A stretch of DNA of 64,000 bases from positions 1 to 64,000 of the forward strand of contig CAIUDG010000132.1 in the NCBI GenBank assembly GCA_903897925.1. The letters are read 5' to 3'. Positions within the stretch are counted from its first letter, which is position 1. Each line of letters begins with the position of its first letter. The position numbers and the translations under genes are program-made. Below the pieces are notes generated by a model, which searched no databases, was not told where the DNA came from, and worked only from the letters and a program-made list of their open reading frames with translations. This stretch comes from an uncultured beta proteobacterium. GTDB lineage: Bacteria > Pseudomonadota > Gammaproteobacteria > Burkholderiales > Burkholderiaceae_C. Of the stretch, positions 18,620 to 32,265 are shown piece by piece.

Positions 18620-19375
18620 TTAACTACGGAGCTTGTAGCCGCTGCGCAGCAACTGCAAGCCAATCAGACTGACCACCAGCAAGGTGCCACCGACCACCGA
18701 CAGACTGAGCCAGGGCGACACGTCGCTAACACCGAAAAATCCGTAGCGAAAACCATCAATCATGTAGAAGAACGGATTGAAATGGCTGACGCCCTGCCAG
18801 AACGGCGGCAGGGAATGGATCGAGTAGAAAACACCGCTGAGAAAAGTCATGGGCATGACGACAAAGTTCTGGAACGCCGCGAGCTGATCAAATTTTTCCG
18901 CCCACAAACCGGCAATCAGACCCAGGGTGCCCATCAGCGCAGCGCCCATCAGGGCAAACAGCACAATCCACAGCGGCGCCACAAAACTGATGCTGGTAAA
19001 AAAGGCCGACACGGCAAACACGCCGGCGCCCACAATCACGCCACGCACCACCGAGGCGCCGACATAGGCAATGAACCAGTGCAGGTAATTCAGCGGCGTC
19101 AGCAGCAGAAACACCAGGTTGCCCATCACCTTGCTCATGATCAACGAGGAAGAGCTGTTGGCAAAAGCGTTCTGCAACAGACTCATCATGGCCAGGCCCG
19201 GCACCAGGAAAGCGGTGTAGCTGATCTGGTTGTAGACCTTGACGTGGTCTTCCAGCGCGTGGCCAAAAATCAGCAGGTACAGCATGGCGGTCAGCACCGG
19301 ACCGGCGATGGTCTGGAACGCCACTTTCCAGAAACGCAGGGTTTCCTTGTAGAGCAGGGTTTGCCAGCCGTTCAT
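18620..19375 (-). CDS. ABC-2 type transporter permease (YadH-like)
   Basis: Inner-membrane half of an ABC exporter. The 251-residue protein has six predicted membrane helices and the ABC-2 fold, with a conserved loop before the last pair (VVMPMTFLSGVFYSIHSLP...FNPFFYMIDGFRYG). The substrate is unknown. It overlaps its ATPase gene by 4 bp, and both lie inside the mla-ibaG-murA train. An envelope lipid or glycan substrate is therefore a reasonable guess, but nothing in the sequence proves it. Confidence 0.88.
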   Translation of the reverse strand: MNGWQTLLYKETLRFWKVAFQTIAGPVLTAMLYLLIFGHALEDHVKVYNQISYTAFLVPGLAMMSLLQNAFANSSSSLIMSKVMGNLVFLLLTPLNYLHWFIAYVGASVVRGVIVGAGVFAVSAFFTSISFVAPLWIVLFALMGAALMGTLGLIAGLWAEKFDQLAAFQNFVVMPMTFLSGVFYSIHSLPPFWQGVSHFNPFFYMIDGFRYGFFGVSDVSPWLSLSVVGGTLLVVSLIGLQLLRSGYKLRS

Positions 19376-20352
19376 GCCACCACCTCCGGCGCCACGCTGC
19401 GCACCGGGTCGCGGTGGCGCGTCATGACCTCAAGGAACACGTCTTCCAGATCGGCCTTGCGGATTTCCACGTCATGCGCCAGCAAACCGGCCTCGCGCAC
19501 GGCGCCCAGATAGCGCTCCACCGCCAGCGCGTCGTGCGCCGGGAACTGCACAATGCGTCCGGTGACGCGTGCCTGCACGGCGAGTTCGGCCGGCAGTTCG
19601 CCGTCGAGTTTGAAGCGCAGCACGTTGCCGGAGGCAGCCTTGAGCAGGTCGCTGGTCTTGTCCAGCGCCACAATGCGGCCGCTCTTGAGCATGGCGACAC
19701 GGCCACACAGGGCTTCGGCTTCTTCCAGGTAATGGGTTGTCAACATGACGGTATGGCCCTGCTTGTTGAGTTTGGCAATGAATTGCCACAAGGTCTGGCG
19801 CAACTCCACGTCGACACCGGCCGTCGGCTCGTCCAGCACGATCACCGGCGGCTTGTGCACCAGCGCCTGCGCCACCAGCACCCGGCGCTTCATGCCGCCG
19901 GAGAGCTGGCGCATATTGGCCTCGGCCTTGTCGGCCAGCCCGAGGCTTTCGAGCAGCTCGTCGATCCAGGCATTGTTGTTCTTGACGCCAAAGTAGCCGG
20001 ACTGGATGCGCAACAGTTCGCGCACATTGAAAAATGGGTCAAACACCAGCTCTTGTGGCACCACGCCGAGCTTGCGCCGGGCTGCGGCGTAGTCGGTCTG
20101 CACATCGCTGCCGAGCACGCTGACGCGCCCGCCGCTGGGCTTGGATAGCCCGGCCAGCACACTGATCAAGGTGGTTTTTCCAGCCCCATTGGGCCCCAGC
20201 AGACCAAAGAACTCACCCTCTTCGATGTCCAGCGAGACACCGTCAAGGGCCAGGAAGGTGGCCGGGGTCGAAGGACTGGAGGAAGACTGGCTCTTGGCGC
20301 CTTTGGGAGACGGATAAGCCTTGGAAATGGTTTGAAAAGATATAGCGGGCAT
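19372..20352 (-). CDS. ABC transporter ATP-binding protein (YadG-like)
   Basis: Cytoplasmic ATPase partner of the ABC-2 permease downstream. Of 326 residues, Walker A is GPNGAGKTT, the signature LSGGMKRR, Walker B VIVLDEPTAGVD, and the switch histidine lies in TTHYLEEAE. A Ser/Lys-rich insertion near residues 15-30 (PKGAKSQSSSS) sits in the first strand and looks non-conserved. The C-terminal 90 residues after the nucleotide-binding domain are typical of drug, lipid or polysaccharide exporters of this type. Confidence 0.9.
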   Translation of the reverse strand: MPAISFQTISKAYPSPKGAKSQSSSSPSTPATFLALDGVSLDIEEGEFFGLLGPNGAGKTTLISVLAGLSKPSGGRVSVLGSDVQTDYAAARRKLGVVPQELVFDPFFNVRELLRIQSGYFGVKNNNAWIDELLESLGLADKAEANMRQLSGGMKRRVLVAQALVHKPPVIVLDEPTAGVDVELRQTLWQFIAKLNKQGHTVMLTTHYLEEAEALCGRVAMLKSGRIVALDKTSDLLKAASGNVLRFKLDGELPAELAVQARVTGRIVQFPAHDALAVERYLGAVREAGLLAHDVEIRKADLEDVFLEVMTRHRDPVRSVAPEVVA

Positions 20353-20382
20353 GGGAGTCCGCCATTTTACGCGCCTGGAAGC

Positions 20383-20652
20383 TTAAATGCCGGGCAGCAG
20401 CTGCTCAATTCCATAGAGGGCCGCCAGATCGCGCAGGCGCTGCGGCAAGCCTTGCACCGCAAAGCGCTTGCCGGCACGTGCACACTCGCGCCGCACCGCC
20501 AGCAAAACCGCCAGCGCCGAGGAGTCAAAGCTGTTGAGCTGGGCGCCACTCACCACCACCTGCGGTTCGGCGGCACTGCGCACGTCCAGCGTCAATTGGT
20601 CCAGGCAGTCTTTGGCCTGGGTCTGTGTCAGGATGGCGGGCAGGCTCAGCAT
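20383..20652 (-). CDS. mlaB: STAS-domain protein MlaB
   Basis: Cytoplasmic STAS subunit that stabilises the MlaFEDB phospholipid transporter. The 89-residue protein has the STAS core VVVSGAQLNSFDSSALAVLLAVRREC, including the conserved serine of the FDSSAL loop. ATG 20652 is chosen because AAGGGGTGA, a very good ribosome binding site, lies 5 bp upstream and overlaps the mlaC stop. An in-frame GTG at 20661 is the alternative. Here mlaB follows mlaC, the enteric order. Confidence 0.87.
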   Translation of the reverse strand: MLSLPAILTQTQAKDCLDQLTLDVRSAAEPQVVVSGAQLNSFDSSALAVLLAVRRECARAGKRFAVQGLPQRLRDLAALYGIEQLLPGI

Positions 20653-20657
20653 AGGTA

Positions 20658-21302
20658 TCACCCCTTCTTCGCGGCCGCGTTGGCCTTGTTGCGTTCAGCC
20701 AGGGAGGAAATCAGACCGTCCAGGCCCTTGGCATTGATTTCAGCAGCAAACTGGCTCTTGTAGGTTTCCACCAGCCAGACACCCAGCACGTTCAGGTTGT
20801 AAATTTTCCAGCCCGGACCCTGCCCTGGCGTTTTTACCAGGCGGTAGTCGAGCTGAATCGGATCGCCACTGCCCTTGACTTCGGAGCGCACCACGACTTC
20901 CTTGTCATCAGAACTGGCACGAAAGGGCTTCATCACCACGCTCTGGTCGCTCACCTGGGCCAGCGCACCGGCGTAGGTGCGCACCAGCAGAATCTTGAAT
21001 TCGTCCTGCAGGCGCTTTTGCTGCTCGGGCGTAGCCTGACGCCAGGCCGGCCCAACCGCCGAGGCGGTCATGCGCTGGAAGTCGACATTGGGAAGAATGC
21101 GCGTGTCCACCAGGGTCACGATGCGCGCCATGTCACCGGAACGCATGGCTTTGTCGCTCTTGATGGTGTCCAGCACTTCCGTCGACAAGCGCTTGACGAA
21201 AGCATCGGGTGCTTCGTCATCGGCATGCGCCAGCAGCGCGCCGCCCAAGCCGCCGACCAGGGCAAAACCACAAACCAACTTGCGCAAAAAATCTCTTTTC
21301 AT
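20658..21302 (-). CDS. mlaC: Periplasmic phospholipid-binding protein MlaC
   Basis: Soluble carrier that shuttles phospholipids between the outer-membrane MlaA complex and inner-membrane MlaFEDB. From ATG 21302 it has 214 residues. A cleavable signal peptide (MKRDFLRKLVCGFALVGG...AHA-DD) is followed by the MlaC/Ttg2D domain, with VDTRILPNVDFQRMTASAVG and YRLVKTPGQGPGWKIYNLNVLGVWLVETYK. An upstream in-frame ATG would spoil the signal peptide. Confidence 0.93.
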   Translation of the reverse strand: MKRDFLRKLVCGFALVGGLGGALLAHADDEAPDAFVKRLSTEVLDTIKSDKAMRSGDMARIVTLVDTRILPNVDFQRMTASAVGPAWRQATPEQQKRLQDEFKILLVRTYAGALAQVSDQSVVMKPFRASSDDKEVVVRSEVKGSGDPIQLDYRLVKTPGQGPGWKIYNLNVLGVWLVETYKSQFAAEINAKGLDGLISSLAERNKANAAAKKG

Positions 21303-21392
21303 ACTCGCTTCACCATCGAAAAACATAAACGCCATTATGTACGTATCACCTGCCGCCCATATAGCTCTTGCGTAAACCCTTGTCGCAACGCG

Positions 21393-22115
21393 TTACTCGG
21401 GCGCGTCCTCTTCCGGCGGATTGCCGTCGTATTGCCGATTGCGCTGGCGCTGAAAATAACCGTCGCGTACAAACGAATACTTGTCCAGCGCGGCGCCTTC
21501 CAGCACGTCACTGGCGCCCAGCAAATTGGCACGTTTGTCGACAAACTTCAACACCGTAGCCGTGTTCTGTGCGTCGGTGGTGCCGCCCAGCTGATAACTC
21601 GGGTCGCCGGTGAAGTCCACCGGCAGCGCCGCTACTTCACGCAGGGTATAGGGGCCGAGCACCGGCAATACCACATATGGGCCTGCCGGCACGCCCCAGC
21701 GGCCCAGGGTCAGCCCGAAATCGGCGGTGTGGCGATCGATGTTCAAGTCGCTGGCGATGTCAATCAAGCCCAGCAGTCCCAGCGTGCTGTTGATCATCAC
21801 CCGGCCAACGCTGTCACTGAAATCCTGGCCGCGCCCCTGTGCCGCGGTATTGACCACCGACCAGACATCTTGCAGGTTGTTGAAGAAATTGGTGACGCCT
21901 TTGCGAACCCAACGTGGCGTCACGGTCTGGTAAGCGGTGGCCGTGGGTTTCACGATGGCCGTATCCAGCGCATCATTGAAGCCAAACATGGCACGGTTGA
22001 AAGACTCCATCGGGTCGCGCGGGTCGCTGGCTTGTCCGCCCGGAACCGTGGCACACGCTTGCAGACCGGCCAGCACGCACACTGCCAGGCAGCGTTTGAG
22101 CCAGACCGGGCTCAT
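21393..22115 (-). CDS. mlaA: Outer-membrane lipoprotein MlaA (VacJ)
   Basis: Outer-membrane channel lipoprotein that removes mislocalised phospholipids from the outer leaflet and hands them to MlaC. The 240-residue precursor has lipobox LQAC, with the lipidated cysteine at residue 21. The VacJ core includes DPMESFNRAMFGFNDALD near the N terminus and GRWGVPAGPYVVLPVLGPYTLRE. Here mlaA sits between mlaD and mlaC, whereas in E. coli it is unlinked. Overlaps mlaD by 4 bp. Confidence 0.94.
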   Translation of the reverse strand: MSPVWLKRCLAVCVLAGLQACATVPGGQASDPRDPMESFNRAMFGFNDALDTAIVKPTATAYQTVTPRWVRKGVTNFFNNLQDVWSVVNTAAQGRGQDFSDSVGRVMINSTLGLLGLIDIASDLNIDRHTADFGLTLGRWGVPAGPYVVLPVLGPYTLREVAALPVDFTGDPSYQLGGTTDAQNTATVLKFVDKRANLLGASDVLEGAALDKYSFVRDGYFQRQRNRQYDGNPPEEDAPE

Positions 22116-22594
22116 GGTTTGGCTTTGCCCGCAGAAGGACCGTCGGCGGCCTTGCTGTACAGGAACTGGCTGATCAGGTTTTCCAGCACCACTGCCGATT
22201 GGGTCGTGCTGATGGTGTCGCCAGCGGCCAGATTGGCCGGATCGGCTCCGGCTTCAATGCCCACATATTGCTCACCCAGCAAGCCGCTGGTGAGAATTTT
22301 CAGCGAACTGTCCTTGGGAAAGCTGTAGCGCTGATCCATGGAAAGTCCGACCCGGGCCTGGAACGACTTGTCATCAAAGTCAATGAACGCCACCCGACCG
22401 ACCACCACCCCACTGCTGCGCACTGCCGCCTTGGGCTTGAGGCCGCCAATATTGTCAAACTTGGCCGTCACCAGGTAACCCTTGTCGGTGCTGATGGACA
22501 GCAGATTGGCCGACTGCAGCGCCAGAAACACCAACGCCAAACCACCCAGCATGACAAACAAACCCACCCATACATCCGTCTTGGAACGTTGCAT
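22112..22594 (-). CDS. mlaD: Mla transporter MCE-domain subunit MlaD
   Basis: Periplasmic MCE-ring subunit through which lipid passes between MlaC and MlaE. The 160-residue protein has one N-terminal membrane helix (VGLFVMLGGLALVFLALQSA) and one MCE domain (FDNIGGLKPKAAVRSSGVVVGRV). A short hydrophobic C-terminal helix (VLENLISQFLYSKA) lines the pore in known structures. It starts 10 bp after mlaE. Confidence 0.94.
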   Translation of the reverse strand: MQRSKTDVWVGLFVMLGGLALVFLALQSANLLSISTDKGYLVTAKFDNIGGLKPKAAVRSSGVVVGRVAFIDFDDKSFQARVGLSMDQRYSFPKDSSLKILTSGLLGEQYVGIEAGADPANLAAGDTISTTQSAVVLENLISQFLYSKAADGPSAGKAKP

Positions 22595-22604
22595 TGCTTT
22601 CCCC

Positions 22605-23387
22605 CTAAATACTGAACATCATTGCCGTCAATACAAAATCCAGGCCGAGCACTGTCAGCGAGGCCATGACGACGGTACGTGTAGTGGCCAGCGCCACGCC
22701 TTCCGGCGTTGGCTGGGCCTCGAAACCTTGCAGCAAGGCAATAAAACTGACGGCGAAGCCAAACACCACGCTTTTGATAGCGCCATTGCCAACGTCCTGC
22801 CAGACATCGACACCGCTTTGCATCTGGCTCCAGAAGGCGCCCGAATCGATGCCGATCATCTTCACCCCAACCACCCAGCCGCCCATCACGCCCACCGCGC
22901 TGAACACAGCGGCCAGCAAAGGCATGGCAATTACGGCGGCCCAGAAGCGCGGCGCCAGAATCCGCTGCACCGGGTCCACCGCCATCATTTCCATGGCGCT
23001 GAGTTGCTCACCGGCTTTCATCAAACCAATTTCTGCGGTCAGCGAGGTGCCGGCGCGACCGGCAAACAGCAATGCCGTCAACACCGGACCGAACTCGCGC
23101 ACCAGGCTCAGGCTGATCAGCATGCCGACCGAATCCGCCGCCCCAAATCGCTGCAGGCCGTAGTAATACTGCAGGCCCATGACGAAGCCGACAAAGGTGC
23201 CGGACACCGCAATGATGGCCAGCGAGTAATTGCCCATGAAATGGATCTGGTCACGCAGCAGCACCGGGCGCCGCAAGGTGGCGCCAAGCGACCAGATCAG
23301 GCGCAACAACAAACGCGCCGCAAAGCCCATATCGACCAGCTTGCGGCGCACCGCATAGCCGATTTCGGCGGGATGGAAAAAACTCAT
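22605..23387 (-). CDS. mlaE: Mla transporter permease MlaE
   Basis: Inner-membrane permease of the MlaFEDB lipid transporter. The 260-residue protein has an N-terminal interfacial helix and about five membrane helices. The MlaE family signature includes RAGTSLTAEIGLMKAGEQLSAMEMM and DPVQRILAPRFWA. Overlaps mlaF by 4 bp. Confidence 0.95.
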   Translation of the reverse strand: MSFFHPAEIGYAVRRKLVDMGFAARLLLRLIWSLGATLRRPVLLRDQIHFMGNYSLAIIAVSGTFVGFVMGLQYYYGLQRFGAADSVGMLISLSLVREFGPVLTALLFAGRAGTSLTAEIGLMKAGEQLSAMEMMAVDPVQRILAPRFWAAVIAMPLLAAVFSAVGVMGGWVVGVKMIGIDSGAFWSQMQSGVDVWQDVGNGAIKSVVFGFAVSFIALLQGFEAQPTPEGVALATTRTVVMASLTVLGLDFVLTAMMFSI

Positions 23388-24223
23388 GCCGTGGTCTCCA
23401 CCGAAAAATCATCCGCAATTTCTGCTGCCGGGTAATGGAAACGCACCGGACCTTCCGGCAGGGCATTGACAAACTGGTGCACCAGCGGGTTGTCGCTGTG
23501 GCGCACTTCTTCGGGCGTGCCCTGCGCGGCAATCTTGCCGTTGGCCAAAATGATGACCTGGTCGGCAATGTGAAAGGTTTCGTCCAGATCGTGCGACACG
23601 ATGATGCTGGTCAGGCCCATGGCATCGTTCAGGTGGCGGATCATGCGCGCCGCTGTGCCCAGGGAAATCGGGTCCAGGCCGGCGAAGGGTTCGTCGTACA
23701 TCACCAGTTCCGGGTCGAGTGCGATGGCCCGGGCCAGCGCCACCCGGCGTGCCATGCCGCCGGAAATTTCGGACGGCATCAGGTCACGCGCGCCGCGCAG
23801 GCCAACCGCATTGAGCTTCATCAGCACCACATCGCGCACCATGGCTTCCGACAGCGTGGTGTGCTCGCGCAAAGGGAAGGCGACGTTGTCAAACACGCTC
23901 TGGTCGGTGAACAGGGCACCAAACTGAAACAACATGCCCATGCGTCGCCGCGCCAGGTACAGCGCACTGCGGTCCATGTGGCCGACATCGATTTCCGCGC
24001 CACCGGTCGGCGGCGCATGCAATAACACCCGCCCCTGCTGGGCGACATACTGACCGCCAATCAGGCGCATGACGGTGGTTTTGCCACCGCCGGAGGCGCC
24101 CATCAGGGCCGTGACTTTGCCGCGCGGAATGGTAAATGACACGTCGTCCAGGATCGGACGCGTGCCATACGCAAAGTGAACGCGGTCAAAAGTGACCAGA
24201 GCAGAAGATGAAGTGGGTTCCAT
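23384..24223 (-). CDS. mlaF: Mla transporter ATP-binding protein MlaF
   Basis: ATPase that powers lipid movement by MlaFEDB. Of 279 residues, Walker A is GASGGGKTT, the signature EISGGMARR, Walker B ELVMYDEPFAGLD, and the switch histidine lies in IVSHDLDE. First gene of the mla cluster and of the long minus-strand train. The 57-bp gap upstream contains TTGACA overlapping the gltD stop, but the best -10 (TATCAT) is only 14 bp away, so the promoter is uncertain. Confidence 0.95.
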   Translation of the reverse strand: MEPTSSSALVTFDRVHFAYGTRPILDDVSFTIPRGKVTALMGASGGGKTTVMRLIGGQYVAQQGRVLLHAPPTGGAEIDVGHMDRSALYLARRRMGMLFQFGALFTDQSVFDNVAFPLREHTTLSEAMVRDVVLMKLNAVGLRGARDLMPSEISGGMARRVALARAIALDPELVMYDEPFAGLDPISLGTAARMIRHLNDAMGLTSIIVSHDLDETFHIADQVIILANGKIAAQGTPEEVRHSDNPLVHQFVNALPEGPVRFHYPAAEIADDFSVETTA

Positions 24224-24280
24224 ATCAATGCAGACACCGCCAAGCGGACGGCCTGCGGATGATAAGGGATAAGCCTGATG

Positions 24281-25747
24281 TCAACGCGGCAGGTTGCTGC
24301 TACCCATCAAAAACTCGTCCACTGCGCGGGCCGCCTGGCGTCCCTCACGGATCGCCCAGACCACCAGACTCTGGCCGCGGCGCATGTCACCGGCAGCAAA
24401 CACTTTGGCCACATTGGTCGCGTAGGCGGCCGCGGTTTCGGTGACTGCCTTGGCATTGCCACGCGCGTCCTTGTCCACACCAAAGGCTTCCAGCACGGTG
24501 GCGACCGGGTTCACAAAACCCATGGCCAGCAGTACCAGATCGGCCTTGAAGACTTTTTCGGAACCGGCGACTTCGACCATCTTGCCGCCCTTCCACTCGA
24601 CCTGCACCGTCTTCAGGCCGGTGACCTTGCCTTTTTCGCCGATGAATTCTTTGGTGGAAATGGCAAACACGCGCTCGCAACCCTCGTCATGGCTGGAGCT
24701 GGTGCGCATTTTCAGCGGCCAGTAGGGCCAGGTCAGGGGACGGTTTTCTTCTTCGGGCGGCTGCGGCATGACTTCAAACTGGGTCACGCTGACGGCGCCA
24801 TGGCGGTTGCTGGTGCCGACACAGTCGGAACCGGTATCGCCACCACCGATCACAATCACATGCTTGCCATCGGCGCGCAACTGGCCCTTGAGCTTGTCGC
24901 CGGCGTTGACCTTGTTCTGCTGCGGCAGGAATTCCATGGCGAAGTGAATACCATCGAGCTCGCGCCCGGGTACCGGCAGATCGCGTGACTGCTCGGAACC
25001 GCCGGTCAGCACCACGGCGTCAAAGTCCTGCTGCAGCTGTTCGGCGGAGATGGTTTCCTTGGACCAGTTGGTGACCTTGGAATCTTTCGGCATGGCGCCA
25101 ATCAGCACGCCGGTGCGAATCGTCACACCTTCGGCCTGCAGTTGTTGCACGCGCCGGTCGATGTGCGATTTGTCGAGCTTGAAGTCAGGAATGCCATAGC
25201 GCAGCAGTCCACCGACACGGTCATTCTTCTCAAACAGGGTTACGGCATGGCCGGCGCGCGCCAGCTGCTGGGCCGCTGCCAGGCCGGCCGGGCCGGCACC
25301 AACCACGGCTACCTTTTTGCCGGTCTGGGTCGCAGCGGGTTGCGCCACAATCCAGCCTTCGCTCCAGGCGCGGTCAATGATGGCGTGCTCAATCGACTTG
25401 ATGCCGACCGCTTCGCCATTCACGTTCAGGGTGCAGGCGGCTTCGCAGGGTGCCGGGCAGATGCGGCCGGTGAACTCCGGAAAGTTGTTGGTGCTGTGCA
25501 GCGTGTCGATGGCCAGCTTCCAGTCAGCGCGGTACACCAGATCGTTGAAATCCGGAATGATGTTGTTGATCGGGCAACCGTTGTTGCAAAACGGCGTGCC
25601 ACAGTCCATGCAACGCGCGGCCTGCTTGCTGGCTTGTGCGTCGTCCAGACCGACCACAAACTCTTTGTAATTCTTCAAGCGCTCGGCAACCGGCTTGTAG
25701 CCTTCCTCGATGCGCTCAAACTCCATAAATCCAGTGACTTTTCCCAT
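24281..25747 (-). CDS. gltD: Glutamate synthase (NADPH) small subunit
   Basis: Supplies electrons from NADPH to the large subunit for glutamate synthesis from glutamine and 2-oxoglutarate. The 488-residue protein has N-terminal 4Fe-4S cysteines ([14 protein letters not shown] and CPAPCEAAC). An FAD Rossmann motif is at [14 protein letters not shown], and an NADPH motif at [13 protein letters not shown]. The C-terminal FAD signature includes [18 protein letters not shown]. Lies 33 bp after gltB. Confidence 0.96.
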   Translation of the reverse strand: MGKVTGFMEFERIEEGYKPVAERLKNYKEFVVGLDDAQASKQAARCMDCGTPFCNNGCPINNIIPDFNDLVYRADWKLAIDTLHSTNNFPEFTGRICPAPCEAACTLNVNGEAVGIKSIEHAIIDRAWSEGWIVAQPAATQTGKKVAVVGAGPAGLAAAQQLARAGHAVTLFEKNDRVGGLLRYGIPDFKLDKSHIDRRVQQLQAEGVTIRTGVLIGAMPKDSKVTNWSKETISAEQLQQDFDAVVLTGGSEQSRDLPVPGRELDGIHFAMEFLPQQNKVNAGDKLKGQLRADGKHVIVIGGGDTGSDCVGTSNRHGAVSVTQFEVMPQPPEEENRPLTWPYWPLKMRTSSSHDEGCERVFAISTKEFIGEKGKVTGLKTVQVEWKGGKMVEVAGSEKVFKADLVLLAMGFVNPVATVLEAFGVDKDARGNAKAVTETAAAYATNVAKVFAAGDMRRGQSLVVWAIREGRQAARAVDEFLMGSSNLPR

Positions 25748-25780
25748 GATGCTTGTCCTTGTTCGTTAGTGCCTGGGGCC

Positions 25781-30559
<4,779 letters not shown>

Positions 30560-30590
30560 GGCCCACTCCTGAAAATTACATTGAAGCAAG

Positions 30591-30619
30591 AGGATACTGC
30601 AATGCAACAAGAGTGCCAA
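30591..30619 (-). promoter_or_regulatory. Sigma70-type promoter of gltBD
   Basis: On the minus strand TTGGCA (30614-30619) is followed after exactly 17 bp by TATCCT (30591-30596). Transcription would start near 30584, about 25 nt before the gltB ATG with its AGGAG. It is the best -35/-10 pair I found in the window. The RAYT-associated repeats begin about 8 bp further upstream. Confidence 0.6.
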
Positions 30620-30626
30620 GAAAATT

Positions 30627-30690
30627 AAACGGGGTCAGAACCCATTTTAAATATCAAATGTCCAGCAGATTTATAAATGGGGACACATCA
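30627..30690. repeat. REP-like palindromic sequence at the 3' side of the RAYT gene
   Basis: A short hairpin GGGT-CAGA-ACCC (30632-30643) and an inverted pair CCCATTT (30641-30647) / AAATGGG (30675-30681) lie between the transposase stop and the gltB promoter. The text ggggtcagaaccc...aaatggggaca resembles the ends of elements mobilised by REP-associated tyrosine transposases. No matching end is visible on the other side, where only 26 bp separate the transposase from the next gene. Confidence 0.55.
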
Positions 30691-30697
30691 AATGCAC

Positions 30698-31402
30698 TCA
30701 GGATGCAGCAGGATTTGCGTCGCGCGGACGCCGCCCGGCACTGAGTTTGCTCAGTCGGCGCTCAGTGACTTTCTGCAATTCGGCCAAAAAATGGGGCTCA
30801 CCCAAGGCCCAGCCTTTGAGCGTGGCATCGGTCAGCAAGCCGTGCTGCGCGGCGCTGCCACCGGCCTGGATCAGCTCACCATAATGGGCTTCGCGGGCAA
30901 ACGGCGTATTGCCCAGCCCCCAATACAGTGCATGCGGCGTCACAATGCGGTCGGTTTTGCGCCCAATATAGTGCTGGTGGCTGGACCAGCGGTAGTCTGC
31001 GGCCTGGGCCACCTGGCCACTGCGCACCGGGTTCAGGTCGATGTAGACCATGCAGGGCAGCAGATATTTGTCGGCCTGCAGGATGGTCGAGCGATAGCGC
31101 CCTTCCCACAAGGTGCCGCTGCGGCCGCTGGCGTGGTTGTAGTAACGCACATAACTGCGCCCCAGCGACTGCAGCAGCTGCGCCAGCCCGGTGCCGTCGG
31201 ACGGCGTAGCGAGCAAGTGAAAATGGTTTTCCATCAGCACATAGGCATGCACTGCAACGTCAAACTTGCGCGCATTTTCAAACAGCAGATCGCACAGAAA
31301 CTGGTAATCGGCCGGCTGTGAAAATATCGCCTGGCCGTTGTTGCCGCGCTGGATCACGTGGTGCGCCAGCCCTGCAACCGTGAGTCGGGGAAGTCGCGCC
31401 AT
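30698..31402 (-). mobile_element. REP-associated tyrosine transposase (RAYT, Y1 HUH family)
   Basis: Single-strand DNA transposase or nickase of the IS200/IS605-related Y1 superfamily, of the REP-associated kind. The 234-residue intact frame has the HUH motif in MENHFHLL and the likely catalytic tyrosine in RSYVRYYN. The RAYT-typical segments SGTLWEGRYRSTIL, YIDLNPVRSG and YRWSSHQHY are present. RAYTs are usually single-copy and act on REP palindromes. The palindromes at 30627-30690 are the local candidates. The gene is inserted between the metallo-beta-lactamase gene and gltB without breaking either. Confidence 0.88.
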
Positions 31403-31428
31403 AGCGGATAACTGCGCTGCGCCCGAAC

Positions 31429-32205
31429 TTAGATTCGGTTTTGCGGCAACTGGTAGTGCTCTGGCCCCATCAGGTCCACGCCGCAGGCGAGCTTGTCCAG
31501 CCAGTTGAAGAACTCGCCAATGGCCGGCCCCCGCAAGGGCGAGCCATGCTGCGGCACCAGCATGGAAATCTCCAGGCTACGCACCATGCGCAGCCAGAGT
31601 TTCAGAATTTTGTTGCTGACCATATAGCGCTGGTGGAACGGCACCATGCCGGCCGGCATCGGATTCAGGCTGTCGAGCGGACTGGCTGCCTCGGCACCGT
31701 GCACCAAAGACACACCCAAATCACCGGTGAACAGAATTTTGCTGATCGGGTCATAGAAATGGAAATTGCCTTCCGAGTGCATGAAGTGCGCCGGTAGCAG
31801 CCACAGCTCGGTCTGGCCAAACTTCAGCCGCCCGCCCTGGTCTGGCACGCTGACGATGCGGTCATCGGTTTTGCCGAGCTTGCAAAAGTGCGGCGCAAAG
31901 CGTGCCCACAGAGAAGAGATCACCAGCTTGGCCGGGGTCGAACTCATCCAGCGGTCCAGCGAGGCAATGATGTCGGGGTCGGCGTGGGAGGCGATCACAT
32001 AATCGAGCCGGCTGGGCGCAATATATTTGCGCATCGTCAGACTGAGCTCGTTGTATGTCATGTTGCCGCCCGGATCGATGACCACCCCTTCACCGTTGTT
32101 CACCAGCAAAAACTGGTTGGCTTGCACCGCTTCTGCTTCTTCGGACACCAGGTCCGTGAACATGATGCAACAGTGCTGGGAATCTTTGTAAAGTTCAATC
32201 GACAT
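31429..32205 (-). CDS. Metallo-beta-lactamase-fold protein, oxygen-binding di-iron (ODP) type
   Basis: Resembles the di-iron beta-lactamase domain of flavodiiron proteins, without the flavodoxin domain. From ATG 32205 it has 258 residues. Candidate metal ligands are His74, Asp76 and Asp78 (SHADPDII), His143 (MHSEGNF), Asp162 (FTGDLG) and His220 (VPQHGSP). The position after Asp78, histidine in flavodiiron NO/O2 reductases, is isoleucine here, as in ODP-type sensor domains. It may bind O2 or NO rather than hydrolyse a substrate, which is inference. It stands alone, between the RAYT gene and a lipoprotein gene. Confidence 0.75.
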   Translation of the reverse strand: MSIELYKDSQHCCIMFTDLVSEEAEAVQANQFLLVNNGEGVVIDPGGNMTYNELSLTMRKYIAPSRLDYVIASHADPDIIASLDRWMSSTPAKLVISSLWARFAPHFCKLGKTDDRIVSVPDQGGRLKFGQTELWLLPAHFMHSEGNFHFYDPISKILFTGDLGVSLVHGAEAASPLDSLNPMPAGMVPFHQRYMVSNKILKLWLRMVRSLEISMLVPQHGSPLRGPAIGEFFNWLDKLACGVDLMGPEHYQLPQNRI

Positions 32206-32235
32206 GGAGTGGGCCCAATCAGGCGGGCAGGCAGG

Positions 32236-32257
32236 CACCCTCCACCATCGGAGGGTG
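32236..32257. other. 8-bp hairpin between the lipoprotein and metallo-beta-lactamase genes
   Basis: CACCCTCC (32236-32243) pairs with GGAGGGTG (32250-32257) around a 6-nt loop. It lies between the lipoprotein stop and the next start on the minus strand. There is no T run on either strand, so it is either a weak terminator or a structure in the leader of the metallo-beta-lactamase gene. Confidence 0.45.
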
Positions 32258-32265
32258 GTCCATTA

